From the NCBI GenBank assembly GCA_043769845.1, contig JAYVIX010000109.1, positions 1 through 7,866 of the forward strand: a DNA stretch of 7,866 bases, given 5' to 3'. The position numbers were made by a program, and so were the translations under genes. Each line of letters begins with the position of its first letter. The first letter of the stretch is position 1. The notes under the pieces are model-generated. The model was given only the letters and a program-made list of their open reading frames with translations. It was not told the DNA's origin and did not search any database. Source of the DNA: UBA9547 sp043769845 (GTDB lineage Bacteria > Bacteroidota > Bacteroidia > Cytophagales > UBA9547). This document shows, one piece after another, positions 1 to 5,819 of this stretch.

Positions 1-1
1 G

Positions 2-1177
2 TCTTTGGAAGAATGTCACTACAAAGGCGGTAAAGACATGATGTGTCTTTATGTAAACAATCGTCCTGAGACCATGCTTTTCGCAGGCAAAGGACTTTCG
101 ATTGGAGGAAGTTATCAAGCCAACCATTTGAATCCCGATTCAGATTCGTATTGTGGGGACGTTTCGGCACTTATTATCAAGAATTTGCCTTATTGGGCGC
201 AATTTATCCGCACGCCAGATGTGAAGATTGCACTGATGGATAAATGGGAAGAGAAATTGGAAATGATGGCACGAAATACGATGAATGAAAACGTGACTAG
301 TTTTCATGGCGTGCCTACTTGGTCGGTTTTTTTGATCAAACGAATATTAGAAATCACTGGCAAAAGCGACATTTTAGAAGTCTGGCCAAACTTAGAAGTG
401 TTTGTGCATGGCGGTGTCGCTTTCGGTCCATATCGCGATTTGTTTAAGACCCTGATTCCGTCCCAAAAGATGAATTACATGGAAGTGTACAACGCTTCCG
501 AAGGATTTTTTGGCATTCAGGATAGGCTCGACCATGACGACATGCTTTTGATGCTCGATTATGGTATTTATTACGAATTCATGCCATTGGCCGAATTGGG
601 CAAAGAGCATCCGCACACACTTTCGTTGGACGAAGTGGAATTGGATACTCCTTACGCCTTGATAATCAGTACCAATGCAGGTTTGTGGCGTTATCAGATT
701 GGTGATACTATCAAGTTTACATCCCTTAAACCATTCAGGATCAAGATAGCAGGCCGCACCAAACATTTTATCAATGCTTTTGGCGAAGAGCTGATGGTCG
801 AAAATGCGGAAACAGCCATCGCTTTTGCCGCCCATAAAACACATGCGGTCATCGCCAACTTTACTGCTGGCCCAAAATTCATAGACAGCAAAAGCCGTGG
901 AGCGCACGAATGGATCATCGAGTTTGAAAAGGAACCAATAAATCTGACCGCTTTTGTAGATGCGCTGGACAATAAACTCCGTGATGTAAATTCAGACTAT
1001 GACGCCAAGCGCACTGGAGATATCGCATTAGAACTTCCACTGGTTCATTCAGTTGCCAAAAATACGTTTTATCGTTGGATGGAAAGTAGAGGAAAATTGG
1101 GAGGTCAAAACAAAGTGCCTCGATTGGCCAACGACCGCGAATACCTCGACAGCATTCTTTCGTTGATAAATAAATAG
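2..1177 (+). CDS. GH3 auxin-responsive promoter family protein, 5'-truncated by window edge
   Basis: The reading frame is open to the left edge, so the N-terminus is missing; the first in-frame start-like codon (TTG at 5) is not a believable start. About 391 residues are visible against roughly 500 for bacterial GH3 proteins. The family belongs to the adenylate-forming enzymes; plant members conjugate amino acids to acyl hormones, while the substrate of bacterial members is unknown. Counting from the TTG codon, VYNASEG (161-167) matches the second ATP/AMP-binding motif and LWRYQIGD (227-234) the third. The GRTKHFINAFGEEL segment (250-263) marks the hinge to the C-terminal subdomain. The first (phosphate-binding, SSGTT-like) motif should lie just beyond the left edge. 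The protein is probably cytoplasmic. The next gene is on the same strand 104 bases downstream and has no obvious functional link. The family call is firm; the reaction is unknown. Confidence 0.9.
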   Translation, partial: SLEECHYKGGKDMMCLYVNNRPETMLFAGKGLSIGGSYQANHLNPDSDSYCGDVSALIIKNLPYWAQFIRTPDVKIALMDKWEEKLEMMARNTMNENVTSFHGVPTWSVFLIKRILEITGKSDILEVWPNLEVFVHGGVAFGPYRDLFKTLIPSQKMNYMEVYNASEGFFGIQDRLDHDDMLLMLDYGIYYEFMPLAELGKEHPHTLSLDEVELDTPYALIISTNAGLWRYQIGDTIKFTSLKPFRIKIAGRTKHFINAFGEELMVENAETAIAFAAHKTHAVIANFTAGPKFIDSKSRGAHEWIIEFEKEPINLTAFVDALDNKLRDVNSDYDAKRTGDIALELPLVHSVAKNTFYRWMESRGKLGGQNKVPRLANDREYLDSILSLINK

Positions 1178-1204
1178 TTATTCTTTTAAGCGTCTGTTTA
1201 CTTT

Positions 1205-1247
1205 TCAGCATACAATTCGTAGTGTATGAATATTCTGAGATTTTTTT
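1205..1247 (+). terminator. Weak possible intrinsic terminator after the GH3 gene
   Basis: A 6-bp inverted repeat, CATACA (1209-1214) and TGTATG (1223-1228), has an 8-base loop. A short outer pairing of TCAG (1205-1208) with CTGA (1235-1238) could extend it. A run of seven T lies at 1241-1247. The stem is AT-rich and the T-run is 12 bases beyond the inner stem, so it is a poor terminator by standard criteria. Read-through from the GH3 gene into the pectate lyase gene remains possible. Confidence 0.25.
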
Positions 1248-1265
1248 GGTAAAAAACGTTTAAAC

Positions 1266-1279
1266 TAAATAGCTATTTA
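1266..1279. promoter_or_regulatory. 14-bp perfect palindrome just before the pectate lyase start
   Basis: The sequence TAAATAGCTATTTA is a perfect palindrome ending three bases before the ATG at 1282, and it directly abuts a second 8-bp palindrome, GTTTAAAC (1258-1265). In this position it could be a repressor site or could fold at the ribosome-binding region. AT-rich palindromes of this size also occur by chance, so the regulatory role is only an inference. No exact TAnnTTTG promoter element is present in the 104-base gap. Confidence 0.25.
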
Positions 1280-1281
1280 AG

Positions 1282-2784
1282 ATGAAAAAAATCCTACTTA
1301 TTTCGTTAGCATCCTTGCTTTCGTTCTTGTCATTTGCACAAAAGCCCAATTTTGGATTGGTCGGTTTTGGAGTAGGCACAGTTGGCGGTGCAGGTGGAAC
1401 TGTGGTAACGGTGAGTAATTATGATGATTTTACTACTAATGTAACTGGTACAGACAAAAAAATCATTTATATAAATGGCACTATTACAGCCCCAGGCGGA
1501 GGCGTGATTTTGGACATCGGTTCTAACAAATCCATCATTGGGGTGGGGAATACGGCTTTTTTAAAGATGATCAATTTGCATCTGAAAAATTCGCAACAAG
1601 TAATTATTCAGAATATAAAAATGTCGATGATAGGAAGTACACTTGGGGGCGATGCTGATATGATTTCGATCGAAACCACTTCTGCGAACGAAGCCAAATA
1701 CATTTGGATCGACCATTGTGAGTTTTTCAACACCTACCCAACACTGCCCGAAACGGCTTCAAAAAAGGATTTGTATGACGGAATGATTGACATCAAAAAA
1801 TCGAGCTCGCTTATCACTATCTCTTGGAATTATTTTCACGACCATTGGAAATGTAGCTTGATAGGTTACACAGCTTCTGACGTATACGATCGCAAAATTA
1901 CCTATCACCACAATCATTTCAAAAACATCAAATCAAGAGCACCTTCTTATAGAGGCGGTACTGCGCATATTTACAACAACTTTTTTGATGGTTTGAACGA
2001 CCCTCTTGCCCCTACCAGCGATGCGGCCAATTCGAGAGAAGGAGCTTGCCTGAAAGTAGAAAGCAATTATTTCAAGAATTATAAGAACACTATTTATTGT
2101 GCCATAGACGATGTGGTGACAGAAGGGTTTGCTTATGGTTCAAACAATCTATTTGAAAATTCTACAGAACAAAAAGCGGCTTTATGCTCTTCATTTACAC
2201 CACCATACAACGTTACACTTGATAAAGCCAAAGATGTTCTTGGTATTGTAACTTCTTGGTCGGGCGTGGGAAAATTGGATGCAGTGGCGTATAAATTGAC
2301 GACTTCGATCATTGGAAATGGTAGCATCATATTGAACCCAGCTGGTGGCGTGTATCCTATAGGAACATCAGTAATACTTACTCCAGTGGCCGATGCCAAC
2401 AATGTTTTTGCTTCTTGGTCGGGCGGACTTACAGGCAATAAAACGCTAGAAACCGTGGTAATGAGCGGTAATAAAACGGTGACGGCCACTTTCAGTATTT
2501 CTACAGGTTTTGAGAATGAGGCCACCTCAAATTCCACTTTCAGAAGCTTTCCTACTCCTGTTTTGAATGAGGTACAATTGGATTTTGAAATCGCTGATGC
2601 AAGTGCTATTTCGTTGACGATCAAAGACGACACAGGCCGTATAGTGTTGGAACCCAAATTGGAAAATGCTGAAATAGGATCACATTCTATCCAACTAGAC
2701 ATGAGTGCATTGCCTTCTGGAATTTACCATTGCATGTTGCAAGATGGTCAAAAATTACAAAGACGTACTTTGGTAAAACAGTAG
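1282..2784 (+). CDS. Secreted pectate lyase, polysaccharide lyase family 1, with T9SS type A sorting domain
   Basis: The 500-residue protein should cleave polygalacturonate (pectate) by Ca2+-dependent beta-elimination outside the cell. Residues 1-19 form a signal peptide (MKK, hydrophobic core, likely cleavage SFA|QKP). Residues 25-335 are the family 1 parallel beta-helix. Visible landmarks are GGAGGTVVTV (35-44), DADMISI (124-130), WIDH (142-145), YDGMIDI (165-171) and RAPSYR (219-224). Arg219 corresponds to the catalytic arginine, and Asp124, Asp126, Asp166 and Asp170 to the usual Ca2+ ligands. Residues 340-404 form an InlB/Flg_new-like repeat domain (GNGSI...GGVYPIGTSV...FASWSGG...VTATF), perhaps for adhesion or spacing. 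Residues 410-500 are a T9SS C-terminal signal (FPTP, DDTGRIV, LPSGIYH, final VKQ) for export and surface attachment or release. The ATG at 1282 is fixed by the signal peptide, and the leader has no Shine-Dalgarno sequence. No SusC/SusD-like partner is visible nearby. Confidence 0.95.
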   Translation: MKKILLISLASLLSFLSFAQKPNFGLVGFGVGTVGGAGGTVVTVSNYDDFTTNVTGTDKKIIYINGTITAPGGGVILDIGSNKSIIGVGNTAFLKMINLHLKNSQQVIIQNIKMSMIGSTLGGDADMISIETTSANEAKYIWIDHCEFFNTYPTLPETASKKDLYDGMIDIKKSSSLITISWNYFHDHWKCSLIGYTASDVYDRKITYHHNHFKNIKSRAPSYRGGTAHIYNNFFDGLNDPLAPTSDAANSREGACLKVESNYFKNYKNTIYCAIDDVVTEGFAYGSNNLFENSTEQKAALCSSFTPPYNVTLDKAKDVLGIVTSWSGVGKLDAVAYKLTTSIIGNGSIILNPAGGVYPIGTSVILTPVADANNVFASWSGGLTGNKTLETVVMSGNKTVTATFSISTGFENEATSNSTFRSFPTPVLNEVQLDFEIADASAISLTIKDDTGRIVLEPKLENAEIGSHSIQLDMSALPSGIYHCMLQDGQKLQRRTLVKQ

Positions 2785-2787
2785 AAA

Positions 2788-2817
2788 TCTCTCCCAAACC
2801 CTCTACATAGGAGAGGA
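2788..2817 (+). repeat. Imperfect hairpin, possible member of a dispersed intergenic repeat
   Basis: CTCTCC (2789-2794) pairs with GGAGAG (2810-2815), and an alternative fold pairs AAACCCTCT with AGAGGATTT (2796-2804 with 2812-2820, one mismatch). It begins four bases after the pectate lyase stop codon. C-rich/G-rich hairpins of the form CTCTCCCAAACCCTCT...AGGAGAGG look like intergenic repeats familiar from Bacteroidota genomes. That link is from memory and untested. It may also act as a first terminator hairpin, because ATTTTT follows. Confidence 0.4.
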
Positions 2818-2822
2818 TTTTT

Positions 2823-2860
2823 ATGCTCCAAATTTCAGATTCGAAATTTGGAGCATTTTA
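2823..2860 (+). terminator. Strong intrinsic terminator of the pectate lyase gene
   Basis: A 14-bp perfect stem (2823-2836 with 2843-2856) encloses a 6-base loop, AGATTC. It is followed by TTTTATTTT. The T-rich tail is on the plus-strand side only, so it should stop transcripts coming from the pectate lyase gene. It isolates the downstream DUF58 gene from that unit. Confidence 0.85.
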
Positions 2861-2947
2861 TTTTCCGCCTTTTTTAACCAAAATCAAAAGCATATTGGAT
2901 TATTGTTTTACTTTGATTGAGTCCATTTATATTAATTATAATTCATG

Positions 2948-2965
2948 TTTATTGGATCCAATAAA
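2948..2965. promoter_or_regulatory. 18-bp perfect palindrome upstream of the DUF58 gene
   Basis: TTTATTGGATCCAATAAA is a perfect 18-bp inverted repeat with no spacer, ending 37 bases before the ATG at 3003. The half-site TATTGGAT (2950-2957) occurs once more at 2893-2900, 57 bases upstream. A zero-spacer palindrome in a leader suggests a dimeric DNA-binding protein site. It has no T-run after it and no loop, so it is unlikely to be a terminator. The role is inferred; no regulator is identified. Confidence 0.4.
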
Positions 2966-3002
2966 GAACTACGAACTATCGACAATTAACTCTTAACTAC
3001 TT
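2966..3002 (+). repeat. Degenerate short tandem repeats in the DUF58 leader
   Basis: GAACTAC and GAACTAT stand side by side (2966-2979), followed by looser copies around TTAACTCTTAACTAC (2986-3000), running up to two bases before the start codon. This makes an unstructured A/C/T-rich leader with no Shine-Dalgarno sequence. Such leaders are common in Bacteroidota, where start selection relies on an unstructured A-rich region. Function beyond this is not shown. Confidence 0.3.
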
Positions 3003-3914
3003 ATGAATATCTTAGAAGCAGACTTAAAGAAAATAGGCCATTTTGAATTTCTGGCCAAAAAAGCGGTTGATGGTTTTATTACTGGCTTGCACAAATCGCC
3101 TTATCATGGTTTTTCGGTCGAGTTTTCGGAACATAAACAATACAATTCGGGCGACTCTACTCGCTTTATCGATTGGAAAGTGTTTGCTAAAACTGACAAA
3201 CTTTACATTAAAAAATTCGAAGAAGAAACTAATTTGCGATGTCGAATACTTATAGACATTTCCTCATCAATGTACTATCCTGTAAAGAACAATGGCAAGA
3301 TAGCTTTTAGTGCTTTAGCAAGCGCCAGCTTGGCGTATCTGCTTCAAAAACAGCGGGATGCCATTGGTATTTCGTTTTTCGATTCAGTTGTAGGTTTTCA
3401 ATCCCAAATAAAATCGACCACGGCTCATGTTCGGATGTTGTTTGGCGAACTAGAACGAATTATTCAAGAGAAAACGCAAGCTCAAAACAAAAAAAGCCAT
3501 GTGGCCGATGCTTTACACAGCATGGCCGAAACGATTCATAAACGTTCGCTAGTCGTTATTTTTAGTGATATGATGGACAATTCGGGCCATCAAGACCAAT
3601 TGTTCAATGCGCTACAACATCTAAAACACAACAAAAACGAGATTTTACTTTTTCATGTTTTCGACCGAAAAACAGAGGAAGACTTTGAATTCGAAAACCG
3701 ATTAATTGAATTTGTCGATCTGGAAACGGGTGCCAAAATCAAGGTCGAACCAGACGAGGTGAAAGACATTTACAAAGCCAATATTCTCAAAAACTCACGT
3801 GAGGTAAAATTGCGTTGTGCCCAGTTCAAAATCGATTATGTGCGTGCAGATATAAACGAAGGAGTCGAAAAGATCTTAGAAGCCTATTTGGTAAAAAGGT
3901 CTAAGATGCATTAA
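3003..3914 (+). CDS. DUF58 domain protein, von Willebrand factor A-like
   Basis: The 303-residue protein has the DUF58 signature YNSGDSTRFIDWKVFAKTD (47-65), followed by KKFEEETN (70-77). A von Willebrand A-type metal-binding motif DISSS (85-89, DxSxS) follows, with a second acidic segment FSDMMD (187-192). It has no signal peptide or membrane segment, so it is probably cytoplasmic or peripheral to the membrane. DUF58 proteins usually sit beside a MoxR-type AAA+ ATPase and BatA/BatB-like proteins and are thought to act with them in assembly or stress tolerance. Here none of those partners is next to it: a terminator lies on each side, so it appears to be a single-gene unit. The biochemical function of the family is poorly known. 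The length is normal for the short soluble form, and the ATG at 3003 fits the conserved N-terminus. Confidence 0.92.
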   Translation: MNILEADLKKIGHFEFLAKKAVDGFITGLHKSPYHGFSVEFSEHKQYNSGDSTRFIDWKVFAKTDKLYIKKFEEETNLRCRILIDISSSMYYPVKNNGKIAFSALASASLAYLLQKQRDAIGISFFDSVVGFQSQIKSTTAHVRMLFGELERIIQEKTQAQNKKSHVADALHSMAETIHKRSLVVIFSDMMDNSGHQDQLFNALQHLKHNKNEILLFHVFDRKTEEDFEFENRLIEFVDLETGAKIKVEPDEVKDIYKANILKNSREVKLRCAQFKIDYVRADINEGVEKILEAYLVKRSKMH

Positions 3915-3929
3915 GTAATAATCAATTTG

Positions 3930-3956
3930 GCAGACCCATACTTGAGGTCTGCTTTT
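3930..3956 (+). terminator. Intrinsic terminator of the DUF58 gene, at the convergent junction
   Basis: GCAGACC (3930-3936) and GGTCTGC (3946-3952) form a perfect 7-bp GC-rich stem with a 9-base loop, followed by TTTT (3953-3956). It starts 15 bases after the DUF58 stop codon. On the minus strand the tail reads CCAAATTGATT, without a U-run, so it should work poorly for the opposing RluA gene, which ends only 17 bases away. Confidence 0.75.
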
Positions 3957-3972
3957 ATTGTCGGAGTGAAAA

Positions 3973-4722
3973 TTATTTAACCGTTTTTCTCAATTGCTTC
4001 AATAATGCCTCCATGTCTTTTGGATAAGGAGCTTCGGTATACATTGGCGAGCCGTCCAAGGCAAAGAATCCCATTGAGAACGCATGTAGCGCCACTCTGC
4101 TAATCAAAGGTTGTTCTTCGGTTTCTTGTTTCAGATTGAATTTCTTTTTCAGTTGAGATAAAAACACATCAGTTCCGCCATATTGATGATCGGCTACAAT
4201 CGGAACTTTTAGGTAGGCGAGATGTACTCTGATCTGATGCATTCTGCCCGTCACGGGTTCGCATTGTACGAGTGTGAATTTTTTGAATACTTCCATAGTA
4301 TTGAAAATAGTCTGAGCCTCTTTTCCTTCGACTCTGTCTATTTTTACCACACCAGCATTTAACGTGTGTAATGGTATATCTACAATGGTTTCTTTCAGAT
4401 CAGCCAAACCACACACTACAGCATGATAAACTTTATTGACCTCGCGATGTTCGAGTTGCATGGCCAAATGTCGGTACGATTCGGGCGTTTTGGCCAAAAC
4501 CAGAACTCCTGAAGTTTCTTTATCCAAACGATGACAAGCCTGTGCATCGGGCCAATATTCTTTCGCTTGGCGAAGAATTCCTTTGATCGTTTTGTCCCTA
4601 TCGTCTAATGTTGGAATGCCGTAAGGTTTGTTTACGATAATATAATGATCGTCTTCTTTGAGAATAATCTCTGTGAACTGTGGTTGTTTAGCCAATGTTG
4701 CCTGATTTGAGTTTAAATGCAA
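3973..4722 (-). CDS. RluA family RNA pseudouridine synthase
   Basis: The 249-residue enzyme isomerises specific uridines to pseudouridine in rRNA or tRNA in the cytoplasm. HRLDKETSGVLVLAKT (64-79) carries the catalytic aspartate, Asp67. VTGRMHQIRVHLAYL (157-171) and ALHAF (211-215) are the other family landmarks, and NKPYGIPT (31-38) is the conserved start of the catalytic domain. There is no N-terminal S4 RNA-binding domain, so it resembles short RluA/TruC-type members; the exact target uridine cannot be read from the sequence. The ATG at 4722 overlaps the end of the histidine kinase gene by 35 nt in another frame. A TTG at 4695 is an alternative start with only an 8-nt overlap. Either way it is probably co-transcribed with, and translationally coupled to, the kinase gene. 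Confidence 0.93.
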   Translation of the reverse strand: MHLNSNQATLAKQPQFTEIILKEDDHYIIVNKPYGIPTLDDRDKTIKGILRQAKEYWPDAQACHRLDKETSGVLVLAKTPESYRHLAMQLEHREVNKVYHAVVCGLADLKETIVDIPLHTLNAGVVKIDRVEGKEAQTIFNTMEVFKKFTLVQCEPVTGRMHQIRVHLAYLKVPIVADHQYGGTDVFLSQLKKKFNLKQETEEQPLISRVALHAFSMGFFALDGSPMYTEAPYPKDMEALLKQLRKTVK

Positions 4723-5725
4723 AAATAGTACCTTTTCCTATTTTACTGGTGACTGTCATTTTGGAATGATGTGCTTCGATCACTTTCTGAACGATAGATA
4801 AGCCAAGACCCGATCCACCTCTTTCTTTTGAGCGGCTTTTTTCTATTCTATAAAATCGGTCGAAAATTCGGCTTAAATGCTCTGGAGCAATTCCTGGACC
4901 TTCGTCAATGATACTGATATGGACATGGTCTTTTTCCTTTTCGACCAATAAATTAATGTGGTTTTTTTCATTTCCATATTTAATCGCATTATCGACCAAA
5001 TTCAGAATCGCTTGTTTTAATCTGAACGGATCGCCTAACACGATTACTTTATTGTATTCCGAATCCAGCGAAAGTTTGGTGTCCTTTTTTTCAGCTTTGT
5101 CTTCTACCTGTTCAAATACATCTTTGATAAGACTGTTGATGTCAAAAGGCTCGATGATCATTTTCAGCTCGCCAGTTTCCATTTGCGACAATAGAATAAT
5201 GTCTTGCACCAAAGCTTCGAGGCCATCCAGATTTTTGGCTGCTTTTCGAAGGAATTTTTCCCGATTGGCTTTGTCGTTGATTGCGCCATCTAACAAGGTA
5301 TGTATAAAACCCTGAGCTGCAAAAATGGGTGTTTTCAGTTCGTGCGAAATATCTGCTAAAAATTCTCTACGATAAACTTCTAGTTTTTTTAGTTCATCAA
5401 TTTCGTCTTCTTTTTTACTGACAAAATTGAATAGTTCTTGATTTATTTTACTGTATTGCTCGCCCGAACCTTTGATTTTTTTTACAAATTGTTTGAAATC
5501 TTTCTTTTTAAGCTTGTCTAACATTTTGTACAGTTTGTTGATTTCTCGAAGAATCACAAACTCAAGTGTTAGAAATATGAGTAAAAATGCAGTGAAAAAA
5601 GTAACTAATGCAGTGGAAATGATCGCTTTAGTGGAAAGTATATCCAAAAAGGCCAAATACCCCGCCATAGTCAACGCGATGAAGGCTGCTAGTATTAATC
5701 CTGCGATTCTTGAATTGAAGAACAT
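4688..5725 (-). CDS. PhoR-like two-component sensor histidine kinase
   Basis: The 345-residue membrane kinase should autophosphorylate on His128 and pass the phosphate to the response regulator encoded just upstream. Two hydrophobic segments (about 6-27 and 36-58) are joined by a loop of only about nine residues, so there is no periplasmic sensor domain. A lysine-rich, coiled-coil linker follows (60-118). Then come the H box FLADISHELKTP (122-133), N box NLVDNAIKYGN (242-252), G1 box DEGPGI (274-279), F box FDRFYR (288-293) and G2 box GGSGLGLS (303-310). All catalytic boxes are intact. I chose the ATG at 5725 because the first membrane segment starts right after it. The longer frame, opening at 5839, would overlap the regulator gene and translate through a terminator hairpin, giving an arginine- and aspartate-rich extension unlike family members. 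The stimulus is unknown. Confidence 0.93.
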   Translation of the reverse strand: MFFNSRIAGLILAAFIALTMAGYLAFLDILSTKAIISTALVTFFTAFLLIFLTLEFVILREINKLYKMLDKLKKKDFKQFVKKIKGSGEQYSKINQELFNFVSKKEDEIDELKKLEVYRREFLADISHELKTPIFAAQGFIHTLLDGAINDKANREKFLRKAAKNLDGLEALVQDIILLSQMETGELKMIIEPFDINSLIKDVFEQVEDKAEKKDTKLSLDSEYNKVIVLGDPFRLKQAILNLVDNAIKYGNEKNHINLLVEKEKDHVHISIIDEGPGIAPEHLSRIFDRFYRIEKSRSKERGGSGLGLSIVQKVIEAHHSKMTVTSKIGKGTIFAFKLKSGNIG

Positions 5726-5728
5726 AGT

Positions 5729-5761
5729 CAAAGGTACGATTCCTATTTTAAAGATGTCAAA
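5729..5761 (-). promoter_or_regulatory. Bacteroidota-type promoter candidate for the kinase gene
   Basis: On the minus strand TTTG (5761-5758) is followed after 21 bases by TACCTTTG (5736-5729), an exact match to the TAnnTTTG -7 element of the Bacteroidota housekeeping sigma factor with a plausible -33 element. The -7 element ends three bases before the ATG at 5725, so transcription would start at or very near the start codon and give a leaderless or nearly leaderless mRNA. The -33 TTTG is also the end of the upstream terminator U-run. The match is seen directly; promoter activity is inferred. Confidence 0.4.
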
Positions 5762-5793
5762 AAAAGACCGATCCCTTTGTCGAGATCGGTCTT
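5759..5793 (-). terminator. Intrinsic terminator between response regulator and kinase genes
   Basis: Read on the minus strand, AAGACCGATC (5793-5784) and GATCGGTCTT (5773-5764) form a perfect 10-bp stem with a 10-base loop, directly followed by TTTTT (5763-5759). It lies 26 bases after the regulator stop codon. On the plus strand no T-run follows, so it is directional. It should end or attenuate transcripts coming from the regulator before they reach the kinase gene. Confidence 0.85.
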
Positions 5794-5819
5794 GATATAC
5801 AAATTGAATAATCAATGGG

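Noticed and set aside
392..972. Open frames on the minus strand within the GH3 gene
   Set aside because: They are opposite a clearly conserved coding sequence and show no family resemblance or leader signals.
2133..2702. A 189-codon minus-strand open frame within the pectate lyase gene
   Set aside because: It lies opposite the repeat and sorting domains, and its repetitive serine/valine-rich product mirrors the coding strand rather than a real protein.
2..2784. GH3 and pectate lyase genes together as a plant-interaction locus
   Set aside because: Bacterial GH3 proteins are common in Bacteroidota regardless of plant contact, their substrate is unknown, and a 104-base gap alone does not show functional linkage.
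2903..2914. Promoter-like TACTTTG before the DUF58 gene
   Set aside because: It has one base instead of two between TA and TTTG and no convincing -33 element at the right distance.
2823..2996. A 57-codon open frame (ATG 2823 to TAA 2994-2996) between the pectate lyase and DUF58 genes
   Set aside because: It starts on the first base of the terminator stem and runs through the palindrome; its length is expected by chance in this AT-rich gap, and it has no recognisable protein features.
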